DNA from: DAOUEO01 sp963763495
Lineage (GTDB): Bacteria; Chloroflexota; Dehalococcoidia; DSTF01; JALHUB01
Assembly (NCBI GenBank): GCA_963763495.1
Contig: CAVXOY010000018.1
Span: forward strand, 62,001 to 126,000
Reading direction: 5' to 3'
Length of the DNA: 64,000 nt
Within the stretch, counting starts at the first letter, position 1. Each line of letters begins with the position of its first letter. Below are positions 20,423-29,870 of the stretch, in pieces. The notes beneath the pieces were generated by a model. That model saw only the letters and a program-made list of their open reading frames with translations. It was not told the origin of the DNA and ran no database searches. A program made the translations under genes and the position numbers.

Positions 20423-21200
20423 TCATTTCGCGGCGAAAATAGGCAGCGTTACGAGATCGCTGATCTCGTCCACCACGAAGTCCGGCCGCGCTGAATCGCC
20501 CTGGCTCTTCCTCTCTGAGCGGCCCATATCCTTTTCCGGGTCCTTCTCGGCCACCTTGTTTCTCTTCAGGACGGCGGTCATTCCCAGGGCCTTGGCGCCG
20601 GCTACGTCCGCTCGCAGCGAATCGCCCACCATCACCGCTTCCCCCGGCTCGATGCCCAGCGCATCAAGCGCATGCTGAAAGATGCGGGGATGGGGCTTGA
20701 GATACCCCACCTCACAGGAGATGGACATTACCTCGAAGAAATCGAGCAGGCCGTGATATCGGAGCTCTTCCCGGAACGGCTCATCTCCCAAGCCGCGGTT
20801 AGTGACGGCGCCGACGCGGTACCCGTGCTCCCGAAACCACCGTAGGGTCTCGACGACGCCGGGATGGAGTTCACGGCCCAGGAAGACGCCGCCCAGGTTC
20901 CAGGTGTGCCAGAGCTTCACCGCCTGCTCATCGTCGATGCTCAGGCCCTTTTCTGCCGCCACCCGCTTGGCGATCTGGGGGTAGTCTGGGCTGACCAGAT
21001 CGTCCCAATATGCCTCATCGGTGGCCTTCTCGATGGCAAAGCGGATGTCGCGGCCCAGGAAGAACAGTTCACCGGCGGGAGTCACTCCCCAGGAGCGCAG
21101 CAGATCGGAGATGCGGTGTACCGTCTCGCCGCGGATGACTCTATGCGGCATTGGGGAAGTGCCATAGCGTCTCCCTAGAAAGAACCGCCTTGATAGCCAT
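20423..21200 (-). CDS. HAD-superfamily hydrolase (damaged 5' end)
   Basis: This is a phosphatase-like HAD protein of about 260 residues. Motif II lies in VGAVTNRG, motif III lysine in GYLKPHPRIF and motif IV in VMVGDSLRADVAGAKALG. Motif I should be near the N-terminus: ATG 21200 opens MAIKAVL and resumes as ETLWHFPN, but the expected F-D-x-G positions are missing and the frame shifts between 21150 and 21185. A deletion of about five bases plus a homopolymer change would explain it. It sits between argG and argH in the arginine operon; no arginine role is evident. Confidence 0.78.
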
Positions 21201-21325
21201 CCAGTTGGGTCTCCCCGAACGATGGAATGGACAGATGGAGCCTTCCGCCGGCGCTGTGATCTAGGGCGGGCTCCCTGCTTCGGCAAAGCCCGCTTGGCTC
21301 CCTCGCATGGAGGCGGACTGATACT

Positions 21326-22597
21326 CTAACCAGCCTTGGGCGCTGGTGGAGTGTCCGCTTGGCTATTCCCCGGGCTGGCGATGCGCAGAGGCTCGCCCGG
21401 CTCGGTGAGGAGTTGCGCCTTGGCCTGAACCCGTACCGGCAGGCCCCAGATGTTGATGAAGCCGACCGCGTGACTCTGATCGAAGAGGTCGCCCTTGTCG
21501 TAGGTGGCGAGGGAGAAGTCATACAGACTCTTCGGCGATCGGCGCCCCACCGGAATCGCCTGTCCCTTGTGCAAGCGCATGCGCACCATGCCCGTGACGT
21601 GCCGCTGGCTGCTCTGCACGAACGCTGCCAGGTCCTGGTGATAGGACGTGAACCAGAGGCCGTTGTAGATTAGGTCGGCGTATTCCTGAGAGACCCGCGC
21701 TTTCATTCGAAGCTGCATCTTGGATAGAGTGAGGTGCTCCAGCGCCTCGTGCGCCTTCAACAGCGTTACGGCGGCCGGCGCCTCATAAATCTCCCGTGAC
21801 TTGATGCCTACGAGACGGTCCTCTACCAGGTCGATCCGGCCCACGCCGTTTTCGCCGGCCAGGTGGTTGAGGCGGCGCACCAGAGTTATCCCGTCCAACT
21901 CCTCGCCGTCCAGCGACACCGGTATCCCCCGCTCGAAACCGATCTCCACGTAGGACGGCTCCTCCGGCGCGTCCTTCACGGAGCACGTCAATTGGTAGAT
22001 GTCCTCCGGCGGCTCCTGCCAGGGGTCTTCGAGGACGCCGCACTCGATGCTGCGACCCCATAGGTTCTCGTCGGTGGAGTAGGGGCTCTTCTTCGTGACG
22101 GGCACAGGGATGTGATGCCGCTCGGCATAGGCGATCTCTTCCTCCCGCGTCATGCCCCACTCGCGCACCGGGGCGATGATTTCGAGATCGGGAGCGAGCG
22201 CCTGCACGCCGACTTCGAGCCGTACCTGGTCGTTACCCTTACCTGTGGAGCCGTGGGCGACGGCCGTTGCCCCTTCCTCACGGGCGACGTCTACCATGAT
22301 CTTCGAGATGAGAGGGCGGCCCAGGGCAGTGGCGAGAGGGTAGTGGCCTTGGTAGACCGCCCCGGCGGCCAGAGCCGGGAAGGCGAAGTAGCGGATGAAC
22401 AGCTCCTTGCCGTCGCGCCAGAGTGCTTTCGCTGCGCCGGCAGCGGCGGCCCTTTCCTGTAGAGCGTCGAATTCCTTCTCCGTCCCCATGTCAATGTGAA
22501 GGGCGATGACGTCATAGCCCTTCTCCTCATGGAGCCACTTGATGGCGACGCAGGTGTCGAGGCCGCCTGAGTAGGCGAGCACGATCTTCTTGGACAT
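21326..22597 (-). CDS. argG: Argininosuccinate synthase
   Basis: ArgG joins citrulline and aspartate using ATP to form argininosuccinate. The 423-residue protein opens with the PP-loop KIVLAYSGGLDTCVAIKWL and keeps AHGSTGKGNDQVRLEVG and KKSPYSTDENLWGRSIECG, both diagnostic of the family. The C-terminal oligomerisation tail is slightly long and ends in a Pro/Ala-rich stretch. The start ATG has GGAGG eight bases upstream. It is co-directional with argD upstream and a HAD gene downstream. Confidence 0.97.
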   Translation of the reverse strand: MSKKIVLAYSGGLDTCVAIKWLHEEKGYDVIALHIDMGTEKEFDALQERAAAAGAAKALWRDGKELFIRYFAFPALAAGAVYQGHYPLATALGRPLISKIMVDVAREEGATAVAHGSTGKGNDQVRLEVGVQALAPDLEIIAPVREWGMTREEEIAYAERHHIPVPVTKKSPYSTDENLWGRSIECGVLEDPWQEPPEDIYQLTCSVKDAPEEPSYVEIGFERGIPVSLDGEELDGITLVRRLNHLAGENGVGRIDLVEDRLVGIKSREIYEAPAAVTLLKAHEALEHLTLSKMQLRMKARVSQEYADLIYNGLWFTSYHQDLAAFVQSSQRHVTGMVRMRLHKGQAIPVGRRSPKSLYDFSLATYDKGDLFDQSHAVGFINIWGLPVRVQAKAQLLTEPGEPLRIASPGNSQADTPPAPKAG

Positions 22598-22636
22598 AAG
22601 GGTTACCTCCAGGTGTAAATTGACATAACGCCAGAG

Positions 22637-23824
22637 TCATGCGGAGAAGGTGGCGAAAACCTTGTCCAGCTTCGCCAGCCCTTCGTCTAGTTCTTCCTCA
22701 GATATGATCAGGGCCGGAGAGAGGCGCAGGGTGTTGGGACGCACGTTGTTCACGACGAGGCCCTCTTTCAGACAGGCGAGCGTCACCTCCTCCGCCATCT
22801 CCTGATTGAACTCCACCGCCCAGAACAGCCCCTTGCCGCGCACCGCCTTCACGAAGTCGAAGCGGTCCTCGAACTGGAGCAGCCTTCTCCCCAGGCGGTC
22901 TCCCTTTGCAGCCACCTGCGCCGGCAGATCGTTGTCGACGATGTACTTGACGACGGTGTGGGCCACGCGGGTCGCCAGGGGATTGCCGCCGTAGGTAGTG
23001 CCGTGGTCGCCGGGCACGAAGACCGCGCAGTGCTCTTTCGACAGCACCGCCCCGATCGGGAAGCCGCTGCCCAGGCCCTTCGCCAGGGTGATGATGTCCG
23101 GCTCGATGCCATAGTGCTGATAGGCGAACAGCGCCCCTGTGCGCCCGATCCCTGTCTGCACCTCGTCCAGTATCAGGAGCAGGTTCTGTTTGTCGCACCA
23201 GGCCCTGACCTGTCGCAGGTAGTCGTCGTCGGGGACGACGATTCCTCCCTCACCCTGGATCGGCTCCAAGAGGACGGCGCAGGTCGCCTCTGTGGTGGCC
23301 CTCCTGATCGCCTCCGCATCGTTGAAGGGCACGTGCACGAAGCCTATGGGGAGTGGCGTGAAGGGCGCCTTGTAGCGCTCCGTGCCGGAGGCAGTGACGG
23401 TCGCCAGCGTGCGGCCGTGAAATGCGTTCTCGGCGCAGATGACCTCGTAGGCGCCGTCCCGATGCTCTTTCGCCCACTTGCGGGCCAGCTTGATCGCGGC
23501 CTCGTTCGCCTCCGCGCCGCTGTTGCAGAAGAACGCCCGGTCGAGACAGGAGTTCTCGACCAGTAGGCGGGCCAGCTCGATCTGCGGCGTCGTATAGACG
23601 ATGTTGGAGTAGTGCATAAGCGTCCCCGCCTGCTCAGTCAGGGCGGCCACCACCTCCGGGTGACAGTGGCCCAGACTGACGACGACGTGTCCGCCGAAGA
23701 AGTCCAGGTACTCCTGACCTGCGTCGTCCCAGAGACGGCTGCCCTGGCCGCGCACGAAGGTCACGGGCAGCCGCTTGTAGGTCGTTATCATGTACTTGCT
23801 TTCGAGTTCTTGCCAGTCAGTCAT
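22637..23824 (-). CDS. argD: Acetylornithine aminotransferase
   Basis: This class III PLP aminotransferase converts N-acetylglutamate semialdehyde to N-acetylornithine. It shows FFCNSGAEANEAAIKLARK for cofactor phosphate binding, ILDEVQTGIGRTG, and the lysine that forms the Schiff base in ITLAKGLGSGFPIGAVL. The 395-residue length is normal and the frame is intact. It lies 16 bases after argB and 39 bases before argG, consistent with one transcript. Related GabT-type enzymes share these motifs; the arginine context supports ArgD. Confidence 0.95.
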   Translation of the reverse strand: MTDWQELESKYMITTYKRLPVTFVRGQGSRLWDDAGQEYLDFFGGHVVVSLGHCHPEVVAALTEQAGTLMHYSNIVYTTPQIELARLLVENSCLDRAFFCNSGAEANEAAIKLARKWAKEHRDGAYEVICAENAFHGRTLATVTASGTERYKAPFTPLPIGFVHVPFNDAEAIRRATTEATCAVLLEPIQGEGGIVVPDDDYLRQVRAWCDKQNLLLILDEVQTGIGRTGALFAYQHYGIEPDIITLAKGLGSGFPIGAVLSKEHCAVFVPGDHGTTYGGNPLATRVAHTVVKYIVDNDLPAQVAAKGDRLGRRLLQFEDRFDFVKAVRGKGLFWAVEFNQEMAEEVTLACLKEGLVVNNVRPNTLRLSPALIISEEELDEGLAKLDKVFATFSA

Positions 23825-23840
23825 ATCTTGTCCTCGTTGC

Positions 23841-24620
23841 CTAGCCGACCTTGGTTCCCGCTATCTCGCCCTTGAGGGCCGCCTGCAGGGAGTGTGCCTG
23901 CCGTCCGTCTACGATAAGCGCCGTCGTGTCGGAGGCGGCGGCCCGCAGACAGGCCTCGACCTTCGGCAGCATGCCGCCCGCTATCGTCCCCGCCTCCGTC
24001 ATCGCCTTCGCGCCGCCGCTGACAGCCGTTCCACGAGTTGACCCTGCGCGTCCAAGATGCCCGGCACGTCGGTCAGAAAGACGAGGGAGTCGGCCGCCAG
24101 GGCCAGCGCGATCTCCCCCGCCACCGTGTCGGCGTTGATGTTCAGTAGCTGCGAGGGCAGCGATTCGCTATTGACGTTGATCCCGATCGGCGCCACCACC
24201 GGCATGTAGCCATCCTTCAGCAGCGACCGCAATAGATCAGCGTTGATCCCTTCGACGTCGCCCACGAAGCCCAGCTCCGGCCGCCGTCGTGCCTGGATCA
24301 GGCCGCCGTCGGCGCCGCTCAGCCCCACGGCGCGGCCTCCTTGGGCGTTGATGCCTGCGACCAGTTCCTTGTTTACCAGACCCGCCAGGACGGCCACTGC
24401 GACCGGCAGGGCCTTTTCGTCGGTTACCCGTAGCCCGCCGACGAACTTCGATCTCTAGGTTGTGGATCTCCAACCAGCGGCTGATCAGGCTTCCGCCGCC
24501 GTGCACGACCACCAACTGGTAGCCCTCCCGCTGGAGAGATACCAGGTCATCCAGGGCTGCGTCGCGGCTATCCCAGGTGCTGCCGCCCACCTTGACGACG
24601 GCGATTCCGTCTTTCTTCAC
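23841..24620 (-). CDS. argB: Acetylglutamate kinase (two frame breaks)
   Basis: ArgB phosphorylates N-acetylglutamate, usually the feedback-controlled step. The N-terminal frame has AVVKVGGSTWD and VVVHGGGSLISRWLE. The middle frame has NADTVAGEIALALAADSLVFLTD. The C-terminal frame has EAGTIAGGMLPKVEACLRAA. One extra base near 24447 and one missing base near 24012 separate them. The corrected protein is about 259 residues and contains every amino acid kinase motif. The arginine-sensing N-terminal helix of feedback-sensitive ArgB is not obvious. It is followed by argD after 16 bases. Confidence 0.92.
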
Positions 24621-24642
24621 TGATTCAGCCTCTCTTGCCTGT

Positions 24643-25860
24643 TTAGGTGGTGTATTCGGCGTTGATCTTGACGTACTCTTCCGTCAGATCGCAGCCCCAG
24701 GCGACCGCCGCTGCTCTGCCCATCCCCAGGTCGACCTGGATGCGAACCTCGGGTTGGTTCGTGGCGGCGCTCATTGCGCTCTTGTCGAAGGGAACGGGAA
24801 GCCCTCGCTCGAACAGGCATGTCCCTTGCCAGGAAAGGCTCAGGGTGTCCTCACTGACCGTGATCCCGCTGCGCGCGACGGCGGCGATCACCCGTCCCCA
24901 GTTCGGGTCGTTCCCGTAGACAGCCGATTTCACCAGCGGCGAGGCGACGACGGTCCGGGCGGCGGCGCGCGCGTCATGCTCTGTGCGGGCCCCTACGACC
25001 TCCACCTCGATGAGCTTCGTCGCCCCTTCGGCGTCGCGGGCCAACCCCTTGGCCAGCTCTACACACACCGTCTCGACGGCTTTCCCGAATAGAGGCGCTC
25101 CCTCAGATCTCTCGTCGATCATCGCCCCGCCGGCGGCGCCGTTGGCCAGGATCAGCAGGGTGTCGCTGGGGCTCGTATCGCCGTCCACCGATATCATGTT
25201 GAACGAGACGGCGGCGGCCTCTTGCAGCGTCTTCTGCAGGAAGGCGCTCTCTACCGGCGCGTCTGTCGTCACGAAGGCCAGCATCGTCGCCAGATTGGGG
25301 TGAATCATCCCCGCGCCCTTGGCGCAGCCACCGACTCGATACTCTTGCTCTCCGAGCTTGAAGGCGACCGCTGCCTGCTTGGGCACGGTGTCCGTCGTCA
25401 TGATCGCCCGCGCGAAGCTATCGCCGCCGGCTCGATCAAGCGTAATCGCCGGTAGGGCGGCGCGGACCTTGTCCATGGGCATAGCCTGGCCGGTGACGCC
25501 TGTGCTTGCGATAACCACGTCGCTGTCTTGAAGGCCGAGCTTGCTTGCGGCTAGACGTGCCATCTCCTCCGCGTCCTGCCGCCCCTGATCGCCGACGTAG
25601 GCGTTCGCGCAGCCGCTGTTGGCAATGACTGCTTGCGCCGTTCCGTCCTCAAGGTGCTTCTGCGAAAGCAGGACGGGCGCCGCCTTGAGGGTGCTTGCCG
25701 TGAAGAGAGCGGCAGCGTTGCAGGGATGCTCAGAGTACAACAATGTCAGGTCGGGCTTTTCGTCCGGCCGCGCCTTTATGCCGGCGTAGACCGCACCCGC
25801 AAGAAAGCCCTGAGGGCTGGTCACGCCTTCCTTCAAGATGGTCATGGTTGGCTTACTCAT
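24643..25860 (-). CDS. argJ: Bifunctional ornithine acetyltransferase / NAGS
   Basis: ArgJ recycles the acetyl group from N-acetylornithine to glutamate and, in the bifunctional form, also uses acetyl-CoA. The 405-residue precursor cleaves itself before the threonine in GMIHPNLATMLAFVTTDA, giving alpha and beta chains. The IASTGVTGQAMPMDKV motif is also present. The frame is intact. No argA or argE is seen in the window, which fits a cyclic acetyl-ornithine route. It lies between argC and argB. Confidence 0.96.
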   Translation of the reverse strand: MSKPTMTILKEGVTSPQGFLAGAVYAGIKARPDEKPDLTLLYSEHPCNAAALFTASTLKAAPVLLSQKHLEDGTAQAVIANSGCANAYVGDQGRQDAEEMARLAASKLGLQDSDVVIASTGVTGQAMPMDKVRAALPAITLDRAGGDSFARAIMTTDTVPKQAAVAFKLGEQEYRVGGCAKGAGMIHPNLATMLAFVTTDAPVESAFLQKTLQEAAAVSFNMISVDGDTSPSDTLLILANGAAGGAMIDERSEGAPLFGKAVETVCVELAKGLARDAEGATKLIEVEVVGARTEHDARAAARTVVASPLVKSAVYGNDPNWGRVIAAVARSGITVSEDTLSLSWQGTCLFERGLPVPFDKSAMSAATNQPEVRIQVDLGMGRAAAVAWGCDLTEEYVKINAEYTT

Positions 25861-25916
25861 CTCGCTTGGGGTCTCTTACCTATCGGTAGGCGAGCTGCCG
25901 GTGTGACCACCGGCGA

Positions 25917-26933
25917 TTATGGGTAGAGGCCCAACTCTTCCAGGCCTGTCGTTTCGGGGAAGCCCAACATCAGATTCATGTTCTGGATCGCCTGACCGGC
26001 GGCGCCCTTCACCAGATTGTCCAGGCAACTCACGACGATCAGACGGCCCGTCCGTGGGTCGACCGTCGGGTAGACGGTGCAGAAGTTGCTCCCCCGCACG
26101 TGCTTCGTCTGGGGTGGCGCATCCACCACGCGCACGAACGGCTCATCCTTGTAGAACTCGCGGTAGGCCTCTTTCACGTCCTTCTCAGCCGTCGACTCCT
26201 GCGACAGCGACGCGTATGCGGTCGTAAGGATGCCGCGCACCATCGGCAGCAGATGAGGGACGAACGTGACCCGACAGGGCGCGCCCGCCACGAGCGACAG
26301 CTCCTGCACGATCTCCGGCATGTGGCGGTGACCGGCCAGCGCGTACGCCGATATGCCTTCGCCCGCCTCCGCCAGCATCGTCGTCAGCCCCGGCGAGCGT
26401 CCGGCGCCCGATGTGCCCGACTTGCTGTCGACGACGACGTTTCTCTCGATAAGCCCCGCTTTGACGGCGGGAGCCAGCGCCAGGATCGCGCTCGTTGGGT
26501 AGCAGCCGGGATTGGCGAGCAGCCGGCAACCGGCGATCTCCTCCCGGTGCAGCTCCGGCAGCCCGTAGACGGCCTCTTTAAGGAGTTCCGGCCGCGGGTG
26601 CTGCGTCTTATACCAACTCTCGTACTCCGCCGCGTCCTTGAGCCGGAAGTCGGCGCTGAGATCGATAACCGGCAGCCCCCGCTCGATGTAGGGCAGCAGC
26701 AGCTTTGCCGCCACGGCGTGGGGCAGCCCGGCGAAGATCACCTCAACCTCGTCCAGTTCCTCCTTGATCGTCAGGTCGAACGGCCGGAGGTGGGGGAAGT
26801 AGTCGCCCAGGCGCTGGCCGACCCCCTCGATGCTCGCGACCGAGGTCACGCGCACCCGCGGGTGACGGTAAAGAATGCGCGCCAACTCCGCTCCCGCGTA
26901 GCCGGTCGCGCCCATAATGCCTACCGAGATCAA
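25917..26933 (-). CDS. argC: N-acetyl-gamma-glutamyl-phosphate reductase
   Basis: ArgC reduces N-acetylglutamyl phosphate with NADPH. The 338-residue protein starts MISVGIMGATGYAGAEL, a dinucleotide-binding loop, and has the catalytic cysteine in ANPGCYPTSAILALAP and the substrate segment SGAGRSPGLT. The length is usual. It is the first gene of the operon, with a promoter-like sequence directly upstream. Confidence 0.97.
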   Translation of the reverse strand: MISVGIMGATGYAGAELARILYRHPRVRVTSVASIEGVGQRLGDYFPHLRPFDLTIKEELDEVEVIFAGLPHAVAAKLLLPYIERGLPVIDLSADFRLKDAAEYESWYKTQHPRPELLKEAVYGLPELHREEIAGCRLLANPGCYPTSAILALAPAVKAGLIERNVVVDSKSGTSGAGRSPGLTTMLAEAGEGISAYALAGHRHMPEIVQELSLVAGAPCRVTFVPHLLPMVRGILTTAYASLSQESTAEKDVKEAYREFYKDEPFVRVVDAPPQTKHVRGSNFCTVYPTVDPRTGRLIVVSCLDNLVKGAAGQAIQNMNLMLGFPETTGLEELGLYP

Positions 26934-26964
26934 GGGGCATGCCTCCCTACATTATTGAGGTTCA

Positions 26965-26994
26965 AGTATACTTTACGCTTCGATCCTGGGGCAA
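26965..26994 (-). promoter_or_regulatory. Candidate arginine-operon promoter with dyad
   Basis: On the minus strand TTGCCC (26994-26989), 18 bases, then TATACT (26970-26965) lie about 30 bases before the argC start. The -10 sits in a ten-base palindrome AAGTATACTT, a plausible repressor site. It does not match the known ArgR consensus closely, so regulation by arginine is only inferred. Confidence 0.45.
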
Positions 26995-27027
26995 GGAACG
27001 CTAGGCGTTTAGAGGTTCGGACGCGCT

Positions 27028-27687
27028 CTACGCGGACGGATAGAACAGCGCCGCAGACGGGCACCCGCGTCGGAGTGCGCAGACGGGGCAGCGCGGCCGC
27101 CGTGCGAAGCAGGTCCGCCGCCCGTGCTGGATGAGGTACATGTGGAAGGGGTAGACCTCCTCCGGCACCAGTAGAGGCTCCAGCAGCGCCTGCGTCTGCT
27201 CCGCCGACGCTTTCTCCGGCACGAGCCCCAGCCGTAGCGCCACCCGGTGCACGTGCGTGTCGACGGGCAGCGCCGGCCGGCCGAGCGAGAACAGCAGGAC
27301 GACCGCCGCCGTCTTCGGCCCCACGCCCGGCAACGACTCCAGCCACGCTCTCGCTTCCGGCAGCGGCATATCTCCCAAGAACCGCAGGTCGAACGAGCCG
27401 CGCCGGTCTGCTATCTCCGCCAGCAGCGATTTGATCCGCACCGCCTTCGTAGGCGCCAGACCTCCCGGACGTATCGCCTCCTCGATGCGCGGGGTCTCAG
27501 CGCCGAGGGCCGATTGCCAGTCGGGGAAGGCCTCCTTCAGGCGGTCGAAGGCGCGTCCCGAGTTCGTGTCGGACGTGTTCTGGGATAGCACCCCCAATAT
27601 CAGCTCGTCCAGGGGGTCGCGTCGCGGCCGCCGCGGCAGCTCGCCGTACGCCGACGTCAGCAACTCGATGATCTCTTTCGGCTCCAA
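27028..27687 (-). CDS. nth: Endonuclease III-like DNA glycosylase/AP lyase
   Basis: The protein is a base-excision enzyme for oxidised pyrimidines. It has the helix-hairpin-helix LESLPGVGPKTAAVVL including the catalytic lysine, the aspartate in PVDTHVHRVALRLGL, and a [4Fe-4S] cluster motif C-x6-C-x2-C-x5-C in CFARRPRCPVCALRRGC. All are intact. I place the start at TTG 27687 because family sequence begins there; a longer open frame reaches 27822 but covers hairpins and low-quality sequence. It is convergent with nothing and divergent from selD. Confidence 0.88.
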   Translation of the reverse strand: MEPKEIIELLTSAYGELPRRPRRDPLDELILGVLSQNTSDTNSGRAFDRLKEAFPDWQSALGAETPRIEEAIRPGGLAPTKAVRIKSLLAEIADRRGSFDLRFLGDMPLPEARAWLESLPGVGPKTAAVVLLFSLGRPALPVDTHVHRVALRLGLVPEKASAEQTQALLEPLLVPEEVYPFHMYLIQHGRRTCFARRPRCPVCALRRGCPSAALFYPSA

Positions 27688-27791
27688 GTCTCTGCCCCTA
27701 TTGCCTGATCTGTGGCGACTTTTCGAGATTCTAGCATAGTGCTCTGCTGCCTGCCTGTCCTGTGCTCGTTGAGAACAAGGAGGGGGAGTGC

Positions 27792-27836
27792 AGAGGGGGT
27801 TCCCCTCTCTGCCGGGGTTCAAGGGGTGTCCCCTTG
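27792..27836. repeat. Two adjacent short-loop hairpins
   Basis: AGAGGGG-gtt-CCCCTCT (27792-27808) and CAAGGGG-tgt-CCCCTTG (27820-27836) are two perfect seven-pair hairpins with three-base loops, twelve bases apart. They sit between nth and selD just before a G-quadruplex motif and could insulate the divergent promoters. Confidence 0.6.
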
Positions 27837-27855
27837 ATTCCTTCTAACTTCGTTA

Positions 27856-27870
27856 GGGTGGGTGGGTGGG
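27856..27870 (+). other. Four-tract G-quadruplex motif
   Basis: Four GGG tracts are separated by single T loops. DNA of this design folds into a very stable parallel quadruplex. It lies in the selD/nth intergenic region. Two further four-tract motifs occur in this window (43086 and 44785). Confidence 0.8.
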
Positions 27871-28027
27871 AGCAAGAGCGCCTATGTTGCGGCGATCGCG
27901 CCCCACGTCACCCATCGCGCACAACTTCCCCTAACGATGCCCGACCCCGGGTCGCGGGCCACGAAACGCCCTCTGTCGGTCGGGGGAGATGCGCCGACCG
28001 TCCTGTCGCTTGCCACGATCCCATTGT

Positions 28028-28033
28028 ATAATC
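28028..28033 (+). promoter_or_regulatory. Possible -10 box of selD
   Basis: A perfect TATAAT lies 64 bases before the selD start. No good -35 is visible at the usual distance. Confidence 0.35.
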
Positions 28034-28097
28034 CTTGCTGAGCCTGCCGATGTTAGCTATAGAGGCTCGCAGCCGTAGAGTGTCGCAAGGAGGGATG

Positions 28098-29147
28098 ATG
28101 ACGAGAGAAGAGGTCCGCCTGACCCGTCTCGCCTCCTGCGCCGGCTGAGCGGGCAAGGCGGGTATTTCTACCCTGGCGCAGGTCCTGCGCCCCCTGGCCG
28201 ATGCGTTCAAGCCGGGCGATTACCCCAACCTGCTGGTGGGCCTCGCCGGGCTAGATGATGCTGCCGTCTACCGCCTCAACGACGAGACAGCGATAGTCCA
28301 GACCGTCGACTTCTTCCCGCCGGTGGTGGATGACCCCTACACCTACGGCGCCATCGCCGCCGCCAACGCCATGAGCGACGTCTTCGCCATGGGCGGCGAG
28401 GTTGTGCTCGCCCTGAACGTCGTCGCTTTCCCTCAAGACCTCTCGCCCGACATACTCTCCGAGATACTGCGCGGCGGCGCGGCCAAGGTCGCGGAGGCCG
28501 GCGGTGTCATCGCCGGTGGCCACACCATCTACGACAAGGAGCCCAAGTACGGCCTCTGCGTCATGGGTATTGTCCATCCTGATCACATCATCGGCACGGC
28601 CGGCGCCAAGCCGGGCGATGCGCTCTATTTGACGAAGCCTTTGGGAACGGCCATCATCCTGACCGCCGCGGAGCTCGACATGGCTGACCCAGCGCACGTG
28701 CAGGCTGCCATCGACAGTATGCTCGCCTTGAACCGTCACCCCTCACACGTCGCGCGACAGGTGGGCGTCCACGCTATGACCGATGTGACGGGCTTCGGTC
28801 TCCTGGGGCACGGCGTCGAGATGGCCGAGGCTGGTGGGGTGGCCCTGCAGTTCGAAGCCGGTCGCCTGCCCCTTCTGCCCGGCGCCCTTGCGTACGCAGA
28901 CGCTGGCGTCGGCACCGGCGGCGGCGCCCGTAACCGCGAGGGCGTGGGGAGCGCCGCTGTTATCGACAAGAGCATCGACGAGCCCATGATCCAGGTCCTG
29001 TTCGACCCCCAGACCTCGGGTGGTCTTCTCATGGCAGTACCCGAAGAGAAGGCGGCGGAGTTGGAGAAGCGCATGGCCGCCGACGGCTGTGACTGCTGGC
29101 GTATCGGCGAGGTTATCGAAGGATCCGGTGTGAAGGTGAAACCATGA
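28098..29147 (+). CDS. selD: Selenophosphate synthetase containing selenocysteine
   Basis: SelD makes selenophosphate from selenide and ATP, the selenium donor for Sec-tRNA. The frame starts at ATG 28098 with AAGGAGG just upstream and has an in-frame TGA as codon 17. Codon 17 corresponds to the active-site Cys17 of Escherichia coli SelD, and the lysine at 20 (AAG) matches catalytic Lys20. The rest is typical: LLVGLAGLDDAAVYRL, VIAGGHTIYDKEPKYGL, FDPQTSGGLLMAVP; total 349 residues. A SECIS hairpin follows the TGA. A naive call would start after the TGA and lose the catalytic site. The stop overlaps the next gene. No selA, selB or selC lies in the window. Confidence 0.93.
28146..28191 (+). promoter_or_regulatory. 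Sec UGA codon and bacterial SECIS hairpin
   Basis: After UGA (28146-28148) comes a perfect stem GGCGCA/TGCGCC (28175-28180, 28186-28191) capped by GGTCC. The GCAGGUC apex is nearly the same as in the Escherichia coli fdhF SECIS bound by SelB. The loop begins 32 bases after UGA, within the distance bacterial SECIS elements tolerate. Confidence 0.85.
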
Positions 29148-29870
29148 TATCGAAGGGATTCACTGCGCGCTGTCTGTTGGCTGTTCCTCCTCGGGGCGCT
29201 GTGTCTGTTGCCTCTGGCCTGCGGTGACGGCGACAAGAAGGAGCCGACGAGCGGCCCGCTGCCCCCGGCTGCCGACGTCTTGGCCGGTGCCGTCGAGCGC
29301 GCCGCCACGATGAAGACATTCCACTTCCGTCTGGAGCATGAGAACGGCGCCTCGCCTATCCCGCTCGGCTTGGGCTTGGAGACGGCCGAGGGAAACGTGA
29401 TCGTCCCCGACCGCCTATGGGCCAAGCTGGAGGCCAAGGCCGGCACCCAGCCGGTACGCGTCGAGGTGATCGGCATCGGCGACGAGGGCTGGATTACGAA
29501 TCCCTTCAACCGTCAGTGGCAGCCGTTGCCGTCCGGTACCACAATCAAAGACGTCTTCGATCCCACGCAGGGTATTAACGCCGTGGCGAACTCCCTGGAA
29601 AACGCCGAGGTCACGGCCGAAGAGAGTGTGGGCGGCGTCGTTACCTACCGCGTGGAGGGCACCATCGACTCGGCGAAGCTGGAAGCGGCGGCGCCGATCG
29701 CCGAGCCCGGCCTCACGGTGACGGTCAAGGTCTGGATCGGCAAAGACGACCCCCTGATCCGGCGCATCCGCCTGGAGGGGCCGATAGCCCCCGGCGAGCC
29801 GGAGAACATTGTCCGCAAACTCGACATGTCCAAGTTTGATGAGCCGGTCACCATTGAGCCTCCTGCCTGA
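29144..29870 (+). CDS. LprG/LppX-family lipoprotein
   Basis: The protein has a signal peptide with lipobox (LLPLAC), then a domain of some 200 residues fitting the LppX_LprAFG family: a half-barrel that carries lipids across the periplasm-like space. Marks include ADVLAGAVERAATMKTFHF at the start of the mature part and DPTQGINAVANSLENA later. ATG 29144 overlaps the selD stop (ATGA) but the frame breaks near 29178 by one base; the next frame gives LFLLGALCLLPLACGDGD. The stop overlaps the start of the MFS gene. The pair copies the mycobacterial lprG-p55 layout. Confidence 0.8.

Noticed and set aside
26950..26990. ArgR operator before argC
   Set aside because: AAGTATACTT is a good palindrome but does not fit the ArgR consensus well enough to name the regulator; I kept it as an unnamed dyad.
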